A stretch of DNA of 42,433 nucleotides, taken from the NCBI GenBank assembly GCA_905182555.1, contig CAJJBX010000024.1, forward strand, positions 1 through 42,433. Direction: 5' to 3'. Made by a program: the position numbers and the translations under genes. The notes beneath the pieces are model-generated. The model ran no database searches. It was given only the letters and a program-made list of their open reading frames with translations, and was not told the origin of the DNA. The stretch is from an uncultured Ilumatobacter sp. Lineage in GTDB: Bacteria > Actinomycetota > Acidimicrobiia > Acidimicrobiales > Ilumatobacteraceae. This document shows positions 7,905-15,987 of this stretch, piece by piece. How positions within the stretch are numbered: the stretch's first letter is position 1; each line of letters opens with the position of its first letter.

Positions 7905-9450
7905 TTAGAAGCGTAGGAAGTTTGCTGGCACTGCGTCGTCGCTGGCCAGAGCGAGTCTGACCCATACCTGGGCAGCAAGATTCAGGTCGCGGCCCCAACT
8001 GTCAGGTGTTTGATCTGAGCCACCAGCGCCGGGGCCGTAGGGCTCGGCTGGCACCCAGGTGCATTGCTCGTTCGGACTGATCAATGCGCCCCATCCGTTG
8101 GCCTGGACCTGGCCGGTCGTTTCTTAACAGCGTTTCCTCGATCTCGTTGTTGTTGTCGGTCGTTTCGACTGTGACGGCTGCAGTAGAGGTGCGTCGGGCG
8201 GGGACCGACCACTGGCCGATGCCGGCCTTGCAGGTGGAGCCGAACAAGGCATCGACGGCTGGGCCGAATGCATCAACTGGATTGCCCTTAACGTCGATGA
8301 CCGACAGGCGGAGATGCGGAGCGATTACGTTGGGATCGATGACGACAGTCGAGTCGATCGGCACGTCTACGCGGATGCCGATTGGAAGCGGATCGGTGTC
8401 GCCCATGAACCCGATGATCTGCCCGGCTCGAACAGTGCGGCCCACTTCGGCGAGCGCAGTCAGGCGTAAATGGTCAGGCGCGCCCCCATCGTCAGTGCCC
8501 TGGTTGTCGTTGTTGAAGCCGGCGTAGATATAGCTGAGGCCGTTGGTCGCGGTGATTGTCACCGTGATGGGTCGATCGGAGTTTGGCTGGTCGTTGACAG
8601 CGGTGACTACACCGTCTGCGGCGGCACGGATTGGCTGCAGCTTGACGCCAAAAATGATTGCTGGAGCCTGCGCTGTACAGAGGCCAGCAGCTTCGATGTC
8701 AGCACGGGAGATCGACGTATCTGTTTGTGTTTCGGCATCGTTTGCCAGAGCGTTGCAGTCGGGCGTGGCGAGGCGTGATGGGCCGAGCACGGGATACGCC
8801 ATGGGAACCATGCCGTCGTCGCGCTGGTTCAGCAGGGGTGGGGCACCGAGCCGACCGACGGCCTCGCCAAGCGAGAGCGTCTGCGGTACGGGCTGGCCGG
8901 AAATCGTGGCAAACACGCCGAGCCACCGAGTCTGGTACTCGCGGATGGTCAAGACGTTTCCAGCTGACGGAACTGGCACGACGTCCATTAGGGCCGGTTC
9001 GCGAGACGCCCGCGGGTAGTACCACATCACCGGGATCATGGAGACGTCGTTGTTCCATTGCTCGAGGAAGCGGACCACGTCGAGGGCGGCGCGTTCGTCT
9101 TGAATGTGCGGGGGCGCCAGGTAGGCGTGGGCGTAGCCGCCGTGGTTGGCCCAAGTGGAGCCAATGAACTGGTAGGCGCCTGATGCGTTGCCACGGTTTG
9201 GCGGGATCCCGTACTGCCCACGGGACTCCATGTAACGAATTGTTGCCATGACGTTCCCGATTTCGTCGGGGTAGATCGCGATGTTCTGAGGGGCGGGCGC
9301 AATGGTGGTCGAGGTGACGGTGTCGGTTGACGCTGCGTCGGTGCTTGCCACGACGGTTGTCGCAGCAGACAGAGCGAGCAATGCGGCTACTGCGATGGCG
9401 CTGACCCGAGCCATTGGCGAATAGCGGCAGATGGACGGGATTGGAGTCAT
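7905..9450 (-). CDS. Secreted transglycosylase-like protein with degenerate M23/LytM-like domain, tail frameshifted
   Basis: A signal peptide (SAIAVAALLALSAATTVVAS) precedes a lysozyme-like module with MESRGQYG...GNASGAYQFIGSTW, the Glu-containing start of soluble lytic transglycosylases. The second half (IFGVKLQPIRAAADGVVTAV ... GRTVRAGQIIGFMGDTD) has the beta-strand pattern of LytM domains but lacks the usual His/Asp zinc ligands. As given the frame stops at 8002 in an Arg-rich tail. Deleting one A at 8124-8125 (plus-strand TT) restores LLETTGQVQANGWGALISP, then a natural tail ending NFLRF with stop at 7905. It probably acts on peptidoglycan outside the membrane. ATG 9414 is an alternative start just before the signal peptide. 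Confidence 0.75.
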
Positions 9451-9611
9451 GGCGAAGTGTGGGTAGGGCGAGAGCCCTGCAAAGTCAGCTCAGGATACTC
9501 AGAAGTTTCATCGGCGCATTTGTTGCCGAAGGAGAGCAAAAATTCGTCGAGAGTGTGCGGCACCGTAACCGGCACAGCCGGTCGCCTCGGCCGCGAGCTA
9601 CCGTCGGGTGC

Positions 9612-10589
9612 ATGGTTGACCCCGATCAGGCGGACGAGGCAGTTGAGCCGCTCGCCGTCGACGCTGAAGATTCGCCCGAGGTGGAGCCTCAGCCGCCGAT
9701 TGACGCGATCCTGGCGGTCGACATCGGCGGCACGAAGTTCGCGGCCGGCCTCGTCACGGCACGGGGCGAGCTTATTGCGCGGTCGCGTGTCGAAGTGGAA
9801 CGAGACGTCGGTCCGGAGTCGCACTACACGTCGCTCGCGACGCTGGTTACCGACATGCAACAGCAGGCGGTCTTTCAAGGTGCGCGTGTTCGCGCGGTCG
9901 GCGTCGGCGCTGCTGGACCGGTCACGCGCCAACTTGAGACCGTCTCGCCGGTCAACATCCCGGGGTGGCGTGACTTTCCGCTCCGAGCTCGACTCCAAGA
10001 GCTGACGGGAATGCCGGTTTTTGGTGATCTCGACGCGAAGGCATTGGCGTTGGCCGAAGGATGGTTGGGTGCAGCGCAAGGGCAAAGCGACTTCTGTGCA
10101 ATGACCGTGTCGACCGGCATCGGTGGCGGCATCGTGCTCGACGGGGAACTTCTGGATGGAGAGTCCGGCAATGCAGGCCACATCGGCCATATCATCGTCG
10201 AGCCTCTGGGTCGTCGGTGCGGTTGCGGTGCCCAAGGCTGCCTCGAAGCCGAAGCATCTGGCCTGGCCATCGAGCAGATTACGGGTCGCCCGCCAAGCGA
10301 ACCGACCTACGAGATCATGCAGCGCACGGGAACCTACGTGGGTCGGGCAGCCGCGTCGATCTGCAACTCGCTCGACCTGACGCTGGTGGTTGTCGGTGGC
10401 GCCGTTGCACTGGGTTTTGCAGCAACCTTCTTTCATTCTGCCCAGGTCGCGCTCGACGAAAACGTCCAGCTCGCCTACAGCCGAGGGGCCCGCATTACGC
10501 CGTCACGGCTCGCTGACTCGGGGCCGCTGATTGGTGCAGGTGCTGTCGGTTGGCGCGGTGTGCGCCGTGCAGCGCGTGGCGTGCACTGA
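9612..10589 (+). CDS. ROK family sugar kinase (glucokinase-like)
   Basis: A 325-residue ROK kinase. The acidic N-terminal extension (about 35 residues, Glu/Asp/Pro rich) precedes the phosphate-binding ILAVDIGGTKFAAGLV. VGVGAAGPV and FGDLDAKALALAEGW follow, then STGIGGGIVLDG, and the zinc-binding ROK signature GHIGHIIVEPLGRRCGCGAQ continuing GCLEAEASG. It would phosphorylate glucose or another hexose with ATP in the cytoplasm, which fits the glucosidases further along. ATG 9612 is chosen because the longer frame runs back into the promoter shared with the divergent transglycosylase. No good ribosome-binding site is visible, so a leaderless message is possible. Confidence 0.88.
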   Translation: MVDPDQADEAVEPLAVDAEDSPEVEPQPPIDAILAVDIGGTKFAAGLVTARGELIARSRVEVERDVGPESHYTSLATLVTDMQQQAVFQGARVRAVGVGAAGPVTRQLETVSPVNIPGWRDFPLRARLQELTGMPVFGDLDAKALALAEGWLGAAQGQSDFCAMTVSTGIGGGIVLDGELLDGESGNAGHIGHIIVEPLGRRCGCGAQGCLEAEASGLAIEQITGRPPSEPTYEIMQRTGTYVGRAAASICNSLDLTLVVVGGAVALGFAATFFHSAQVALDENVQLAYSRGARITPSRLADSGPLIGAGAVGWRGVRRAARGVH

Positions 10590-10665
10590 TTTTTTCCGGG
10601 AGTTCTGTGGCGAGGCTGCCGATAAGTGGTCTGATCTGAAAGCCCTTGAGGCGGCGAACATCCGG

Positions 10666-10684
10666 CCACGCAACGCTTGCGTGG
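10666..10684. terminator. Perfect 8-bp hairpin between convergent genes
   Basis: CCACGCAA (10666-10673), loop CGC, then TTGCGTGG (10677-10684). It lies between the ROK kinase stop (10589) and the acyltransferase stop (10706), where a shared terminator is expected. No U-tract follows. Confidence 0.55.
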
Positions 10685-10705
10685 TGCAAGATCGACGTGG
10701 TGTAG

Positions 10706-11806
10706 CTAGCCGCCGATTGCACGGTAGATGCGCTCGGCCGGGCCGCGTCCGAAGCGGCGATGCCACGCGTTCGCCGCGGCGATCGCCACGATCCAGAAGC
10801 CGAGTGAGAAGAGCAGTGACGTCGCGAGCCCGGCGGGCTCAACCAGGCCGACCCAGTCAACAATGAAGTTGAACAGGAAGATATGCGCCAAGTAGAGGGT
10901 GAGCGTCATCTGTCCGGCACGCCGGAGCGGATCGGTCTGGTCTTCGAATCGGTTGGCGATCATGTCGATCGCCGCAAATGCGATGAGTGCGGTACCGAGG
11001 GTGCTGGCAACGTAGACGAGCCCCCGGCTGCCCGGATTGGTGGAGAGCACCGTCTGTTGGAAATCAGTCGAGGCGAAGCCTGACGCAATCGAGGCGCCGG
11101 CGAAGAGCATCACCCCGCCGCCGAGTGCGGCCAAGCGCCACCAGCTTGTATCGAGCACGCGCCCCAGCAACATGCCGACGCAGAAGAATCCGAGCCAGGG
11201 CAGCAGCGGGTGCGTCCCGTTGACGAACACGTCGAGCAGGAAGCTCTCTGGCGCACCTTCAGTGGGGACGAAAACCCAACCTGGGCTCTTGCCCGCTTGC
11301 AACTGTTGGAACTCCCACACCTTAAGCAGCGCTCCGGCTGCTACGGCGAATACACCGACGAGCACAATCCATCTGCTGCGGAACGTGAACAGCAGTGCGG
11401 CGAGCGCGAACATCGCGCCGTAGAAGGGAATGATCGTGCCCGCCCAGATGGTGTCGAGGAACAGTCCGCCTGCGTAGAGCAGCGCGCCGCGTCGGGCCAG
11501 CCTCCAGCGCATTTCGGTGATGTCGTCGCCGCCGTTGCGCACCGCCTTGCGCGTCAGCAACGTGACGCTGACGCCCGCAACAAGCACGAACGTGGCGGCG
11601 AAGCGCGACGACAGCGGCCCGGTCCATGGGTCGAACAAATCGTTGGCCCATCCGCCGCTTCGCTCGCCACCCTTGATGATCAGATAGCCGTGGTAGTTCA
11701 TCACCACCACGCCGATCAGCGCGATTGCTCGGACGACGTCAGGGCCGGGCAGGCGGCGCAATGAGCCTGCAGAAGTCGAGGTGAGCGTGCTGGTGTTCAG
11801 AGCCAT
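10706..11806 (-). CDS. Multi-pass membrane protein, DUF1624/DUF418-type acyltransferase-like
   Basis: 366 residues with about nine to ten predicted membrane helices. The N-terminal LPGPDVVRAIALIGVVVMNYHGYL matches the start of the heparan-glucosaminide acetyltransferase-like/DUF418 membrane families, where a His in the first helix region is typical. The C-terminal third (RRAGQMTLTLYLAHIFLFNF ... AWHRRFGRGPAERIYRA) has the GPxE-type ending of DUF418. It may move an acyl group across or onto an envelope sugar, but that is inference from the fold. The ATG at 11806 lies inside the end of the racemase-like gene (overlap ATGGCTCTGA), so the two are coupled. Fourth gene of the mftE operon. Confidence 0.8.
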   Translation of the reverse strand: MALNTSTLTSTSAGSLRRLPGPDVVRAIALIGVVVMNYHGYLIIKGGERSGGWANDLFDPWTGPLSSRFAATFVLVAGVSVTLLTRKAVRNGGDDITEMRWRLARRGALLYAGGLFLDTIWAGTIIPFYGAMFALAALLFTFRSRWIVLVGVFAVAAGALLKVWEFQQLQAGKSPGWVFVPTEGAPESFLLDVFVNGTHPLLPWLGFFCVGMLLGRVLDTSWWRLAALGGGVMLFAGASIASGFASTDFQQTVLSTNPGSRGLVYVASTLGTALIAFAAIDMIANRFEDQTDPLRRAGQMTLTLYLAHIFLFNFIVDWVGLVEPAGLATSLLFSLGFWIVAIAAANAWHRRFGRGPAERIYRAIGG

Positions 11807-12726
11807 TCGTACTCGTCGACTGCCGTCATGTGCATCGGTCGCTGCAGATCGACGGGATCACCGATGGACGGAAGTGGCGAGCCGTCGGGGACGAACACCA
11901 TCGAGGTATGCATATGTGGCGCCTCGTGCAGCGCGAGGCGGGTGCGTTCGAAATGAAAGGGGCTGAGGCTGCCGTGCTCGCCCTGATCAATTGCGGTGAT
12001 GCCGTTTGCCGTCCCGGCACCAATCATCACGAGGTGCCCGTTGCCGCCGACAGGACCCATCCGGTAACCGGCGTTGTCGCCAGCGTTGACTGAATTGATG
12101 TCAATGACGTCGGCAGTGAGGTGCAGCGCCTGCTTGTCGCCGTGCCACAACGTCGTTCCCAGCCGCAACCTGTACGAATGGGTGGTCGGCAGTTGGGCAT
12201 AAGAGTCGAGGTCGAGGTGGCTCACCCAGACGGGGATTGCCGGGTCGATGGCCGGCAATAATTCGGCGATGATCGCGGCATGTTCGGCGCCGGAGCCTGC
12301 GAGTTGCGGATGGACGCTGACCCCAACGACCTCCAGCCCGCAAGCAAGGACACGGTCGATGAACGCGACGTCGCGTCCGAAGCGCCGCATTGGGCTCGCC
12401 AACTTGACGAGAACGCGCCCATTCCATCCGGCGAGCGCAGTGAGGTGTTCGTCGGCGCCGACCGTGAGGATCGGGTTGGTGCTCGTCGGCGCAGTGAGTG
12501 TCGGAGTGAGGACGACGGGGGTCAACTCGTCGGGGAGGCCGTCCAGTTCGTGGACCGTGCCGACGGCCACGGTGTCGCAGAACTGGGCGGCGGTGTGCGC
12601 CAACCAGTTTCGACCGAAGCCATAGCCGTTCCCCTTGATAACGGGAACGAGACCATCGACAGCATTGGCAACACGGGCGACCTGCGACCGCCAGATTGTC
12701 GTGCGAATCGTCAGCCGTACTGTCAC
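11797..12726 (-). CDS. Alanine racemase-like PLP enzyme
   Basis: A 309-residue divergent member of the bacterial alanine racemase family. VIKGNGYGFGR near the N-terminus carries the PLP-binding Lys (family pattern VKADAYGHG), and YRLRLGTTLWHGDK matches the family's conserved RPG-type segment. The C-terminal domain has NAGDNAGYRMG, aligning with the catalytic Tyr motif GYG, and LVMIGAGTANGI. It is shorter than standard racemases (about 360-380). Sitting between mftF and a membrane acyltransferase, it may make a D-amino acid for envelope modification or may have changed substrate; this is inference. GTG start at 12726, 18 bp after the mftF stop. Confidence 0.75.
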   Translation of the reverse strand: MTVRLTIRTTIWRSQVARVANAVDGLVPVIKGNGYGFGRNWLAHTAAQFCDTVAVGTVHELDGLPDELTPVVLTPTLTAPTSTNPILTVGADEHLTALAGWNGRVLVKLASPMRRFGRDVAFIDRVLACGLEVVGVSVHPQLAGSGAEHAAIIAELLPAIDPAIPVWVSHLDLDSYAQLPTTHSYRLRLGTTLWHGDKQALHLTADVIDINSVNAGDNAGYRMGPVGGNGHLVMIGAGTANGITAIDQGEHGSLSPFHFERTRLALHEAPHMHTSMVFVPDGSPLPSIGDPVDLQRPMHMTAVDEYEWL

Positions 12727-12744
12727 GGCACGAACGGTAATCGC

Positions 12745-14088
12745 TCAACCCAGCAATCCGTGCCCATGATGCCGGTCTTCGGTTTCGCGGGCCATGTTGT
12801 GACTGAGTTCAGCCATGATTTGCTCGGCGAGTTCGCGGGTCGGAGCGAGGACAAGCGAACGTCGGGGCCATGAAACGAACTTCGGTCTCAGGGGACGCCA
12901 CGTGCGGTGTCGGATCATTCCTGACCACACCCCCCACCCGTAGGCAACATCGGTCGGCGTGGCAGCGACGTCGAGCGCAACTGCACCGAATGCAACGAGC
13001 CGCATCCGCTTGGAGAAAAACGCCAGGAGGACGAGCGGCGGCCACCACACCCGCCGGAGCACGACACCGAGTTGCTGAAGGCCGCGGAGGTGGCTGTTGA
13101 GTGCTGTTCGGAGCGACCACGCTGTCGAGACATTGGGCAGCTTGTGGGCAAGCGCCGCAACGCTCGCAGCAACCGTGACAGCGGCAACACCAGGGTGGCC
13201 GGCAAGCGCGCTCAGCCATGAGCCGACTGCCCATCCGTTGGTGTGCATCGGTGCGAGCGCGTTGGGGTGGCGGAGCGCGAGTGGTGCGGCGGCCGAGCCG
13301 TAGCCGACTTGTTGGTGGAGCCGATCGGGCCAGTTTGAGCGTGGCTCGTGCCACACCGCTGACGCCGGTTCGTAGCGGCAGCGCCACCCTGCTTGATCCA
13401 GTCGCCAGACGAAGTCGACGTCTTCGCCGAAACGTAGGGCTGGGTCGAATCCGCCGACCGCATCGAATGCATCGGCCCGCACAACGATTGCGGCGGCGGG
13501 GACGTAGCCGAGGCGCGTGCCGGCTCGAATGCGGCCGGGTTTATCTCCGAGGTCGAGCGGCGAGCCCGGTTCGCCTGCGACCCGCGGGGCGATCAGCGCG
13601 ACGCTTGGATCGTTGAAGTGCGGGAGAAGCGGCGTCAACCAAGATCCGATGCCCACGTCGCCCAGCAGGTCGACGTCGGCATCGACGAATGCCAGCAGGG
13701 CTGTGGTTGCAAGCGGGCGTCCGGCGTTGCGCGCGGCGCCAGGACCACTGTTGTTGTCGAGCCGGATTGTCGCGCCTGCAATCGGCGGGGTGGAGGAGTC
13801 GTCGACGACGACTCGCCCGTCGGTCGATGCGATACCACCAAGTTGCGGGGTGATCACCGTGACGTCGTCGACGGTGAACACGCTCGTTGCCCCGGGATGG
13901 CTTTCAGGATGGATCGCGCCAGCATCTACCAGACGGTCGATCAGCGTCGACGAGGCGACGTCGGCGCCCCGCTCGATCTGCTCGGCGATCCGTGCGCCGG
14001 GCGCGGTGAGCCGGAAGATTTTGAGCGGAGATCCAGCAACGACGACGGGGCCGGTGCGCTCCCAGGTGCCGTCGATGGCAAAGTGCAT
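12745..14088 (-). CDS. mftF: Mycofactocin glycosyltransferase (MftF-like, GT2)
   Basis: 447 residues. The N-terminal VVVAGSPLKIFRLTAPGARI is the characteristic MftF lead-in. The GT2 domain follows with NNSGPGAARNAGR, AFVDADVDLL (DxD metal site), GYVPAAAIVVRADAFDAVGG, DPALRFGEDVDFVWRLDQAG and YEPASAVWHEPRSNW. A hydrophobic C-terminal half suggests membrane contact. In characterised systems MftF adds glucose units to (pre)mycofactocin, the peptide-derived redox cofactor. The ATG at 14088 is next to the mftE stop (1-bp gap). Odd feature: after the usual family end (near SWPRR) there is a tail of about 35 residues beginning LVLAPTRELAEQI, which looks like DEAD-box helicase motif Ia. Confidence 0.85.
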   Translation of the reverse strand: MHFAIDGTWERTGPVVVAGSPLKIFRLTAPGARIAEQIERGADVASSTLIDRLVDAGAIHPESHPGATSVFTVDDVTVITPQLGGIASTDGRVVVDDSSTPPIAGATIRLDNNSGPGAARNAGRPLATTALLAFVDADVDLLGDVGIGSWLTPLLPHFNDPSVALIAPRVAGEPGSPLDLGDKPGRIRAGTRLGYVPAAAIVVRADAFDAVGGFDPALRFGEDVDFVWRLDQAGWRCRYEPASAVWHEPRSNWPDRLHQQVGYGSAAAPLALRHPNALAPMHTNGWAVGSWLSALAGHPGVAAVTVAASVAALAHKLPNVSTAWSLRTALNSHLRGLQQLGVVLRRVWWPPLVLLAFFSKRMRLVAFGAVALDVAATPTDVAYGWGVWSGMIRHRTWRPLRPKFVSWPRRSLVLAPTRELAEQIMAELSHNMARETEDRHHGHGLLG

Positions 14089-14089
14089 C

Positions 14090-14878
14090 TCAGCTCGAGT
14101 GTTCGGAATCCGTTGACCCGAGGCGGTCGGCGGCGACTTGGATGCGGACGTTGCCGATCGGCGTCGGGTCAATCGGCCGCCAGGCCTCAATGGCATGGAC
14201 GAGGTCGTTGACGAAGCCGACAATGAATTGGTCGCCTTCGGTGCCCGAGGCTCCGGCTGGATCACCAAGGACACCGGATGGACTGACTGCTTGCACACCA
14301 TGCGCGCGAAGTTCGTTGATGTCGGCGTCGACGCCAGGGGCCGCGAGCTCGAGTCGAACCAGGCCCGGATCGATCGCCAGCATGAGCGACGTTTCGATCC
14401 GGCCGGCATGCAGGTCTTGCGGCCCGCCGTCGGCGCGTCGCGGCCATTTCGGCCACCAGGACAAAACGTGGCGACCTTCTGCTCGAAGGGTGCGCGTGGC
14501 CGCCTCGACCGCTGCCGAGTTGCCGCCATGCCCGTTGACAAACACAACGCCAGCAGCCCAATCGGCACTACGACCGAGTTCGAGAATGACCTGCGTCATC
14601 ACCTCGGTGCCGATTGACAGCGTGCCGGGGAAGCCAGCGTGCTCGCCGGACGCGGTGACGGTCAGTGAGGGCCCGACCATCAGTCCGTTGGTGAGGTGCA
14701 TGGCTCGCTGGACGAGCTCTTCAGCGATCAAAGTGTCGGTCGACATCGGGAGGTGCGGACCGTGCTGTTCGGTCGAGCCAACGGGAACCAAGACGATTGG
14801 TGTGCGGGTGCCGTCTTCAAACATGGGGTTGTCGACGAGTGTTTGAACCTCGTTCCATGTCGCTTCACCCAATCGCAC
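14090..14878 (-). CDS. mftE: Mycofactocin system creatininase-family peptidase (MftE-like)
   Basis: 262 residues of the creatininase superfamily. LVPVGSTEQHGPHLPMSTDT holds the Glu/His/Asp metal ligands, SGEHAGFPGTLSIGTEV and FVNGHGGNSAAVEAA the remaining ligands, and DLHAGRIETSLMLAI the C-terminal conserved block. MftE cleaves the MftC-modified MftA peptide to release the Val-Tyr-derived core of mycofactocin. GTG start at 14878. It is the first gene of the operon leading into mftF. mftA, mftB, mftC and mftD are not in the window, so the pathway must be completed elsewhere. A plain creatininase is the alternative, but the mftF neighbour argues against it. Confidence 0.82.
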   Translation of the reverse strand: MRLGEATWNEVQTLVDNPMFEDGTRTPIVLVPVGSTEQHGPHLPMSTDTLIAEELVQRAMHLTNGLMVGPSLTVTASGEHAGFPGTLSIGTEVMTQVILELGRSADWAAGVVFVNGHGGNSAAVEAATRTLRAEGRHVLSWWPKWPRRADGGPQDLHAGRIETSLMLAIDPGLVRLELAAPGVDADINELRAHGVQAVSPSGVLGDPAGASGTEGDQFIVGFVNDLVHAIEAWRPIDPTPIGNVRIQVAADRLGSTDSEHSS

Positions 14879-15019
14879 CCGTCCATCATGCCGAACATCA
14901 GGCCGTTCCGTTACATCTCGCTCGGAGTTGGGGCGAAGCGACTGAGGGCGGTCTGGCCGCGGTATGTGGCGAGCGTTGGTCGGTAACCGGAGATGACGCG
15001 TGCGGAGCGCAGACGCTCG

Positions 15020-15643
15020 TCAGGCTGCGGCGTGGTTGCGGCGTTCGCGAAGCCAGCGGACCAGTTCGATCAGGCCGGTGATGCCGAGCGCCGTGGCGAA
15101 TGCCAGCCAGAAAGCGAGCGTGTGATTGTTTTCGAAGGTCTGTCCGAACAGGTAGCCGAGTAACCCGGCGTAGGACGCCCAGATCGTGGTTGCCAAAGCG
15201 ATCCAGGCAACGAACCACGTGCGAGGCTGCGAGGTCACGCCCGACGAGACCGTCAAGATGGTGCGGCCACCAGGGATGAAGCGGGCGGTGATCAACAGCA
15301 TTCCGCCGCGCTTGCGGATCTGGCGGCCTGCGCCGTCGAGCCGTATCTGGCGCGACGGCTTGCGAGCCGCCCAACGCTGCACTGTTCCTTTGAACTTGTC
15401 GCCGATCGTGTAGGCCAGGTTGTCGCCGAAGAACGCGCCGAACGCGCCGGCAAAGATTACCATGGCGATGCTTTGGTTGCCCTGTCCGGCTGCGACGCCG
15501 CCAATGATCACCGTGGTCTCGCTCGGCACCACCGGAATGACGGAGTCGAGGAGTGCAACGGCAAAGATCACCAGCAGGAACCACCAGTTCGACGAAAACT
15601 CGTCGAGTTTGTCCGTGAGGTCAGTGACAATGTTGGCCAACAT
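15020..15643 (-). CDS. DedA family membrane protein
   Basis: 207 residues with the DedA/SNARE-associated (VTT) pattern. FAVALLDSVIPVVPSETTVI and GAFFGDNLAYTIGD hold the family's acidic residues, and ARFIPGGRTILTVSSGVT carries the conserved Arg and Gly of the F/Y-x-x-x-R-x-x-P-G-x-R motif. Four to five membrane helices. DedA proteins support lipid carrier (undecaprenyl phosphate) flipping and membrane homeostasis. Single gene, with its ATG at 15643. No obvious partner. Confidence 0.88.
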   Translation of the reverse strand: MLANIVTDLTDKLDEFSSNWWFLLVIFAVALLDSVIPVVPSETTVIIGGVAAGQGNQSIAMVIFAGAFGAFFGDNLAYTIGDKFKGTVQRWAARKPSRQIRLDGAGRQIRKRGGMLLITARFIPGGRTILTVSSGVTSQPRTWFVAWIALATTIWASYAGLLGYLFGQTFENNHTLAFWLAFATALGITGLIELVRWLRERRNHAAA

Positions 15644-15987
15644 TCCGGTGGGACGTTATCTCTCGGACACTGGTTCGTTCTCGACACTTGACGTTGATGG
15701 CGGAGTGGCGGGTCATTTCCCGCCGTCTGGTCTGGCGTGGAGTTACCAGCGGCTGAGTTGATTCTGGACGCTGTGATGCTGGCCGATACCAATCTTTCCA
15801 CCGCCAGATCAAAGATCGGTTTTATCTCGTCAGCACACGTGCAACACACAAATATTTGTCGGCCCGGCTTGCGCTGTGCAGTGCCGAATTTTTCTGAGAC
15901 GTCTGGACCGTGTTTGCTGCCGGACAGACTTTTCGGTCGATGGAACGCGAGGACTTGTCGGATGCTCGCAGGAGCCGGTTGCCAGGT
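15644..15987. other. Intergenic region with a hairpin and an AT-rich palindrome
   Basis: 344 bases without a convincing gene; the open frames here have atypical composition. Two elements stand out. GGCGGG (15707-15712) pairs with CCCGCC (15719-15724), a possible terminator for the GH13 gene that ends to its right. A perfect 12-bp palindrome ACAAATATTTGT sits at 15848-15859, in unusually AT-rich surroundings, and could be an operator or protein-binding site. Confidence 0.4.

Noticed and set aside
12745..14568. 607-codon form of the mftF frame
   Set aside because: The first 160 codons overlap mftE and have no family similarity. MftF similarity begins just after ATG 14088.
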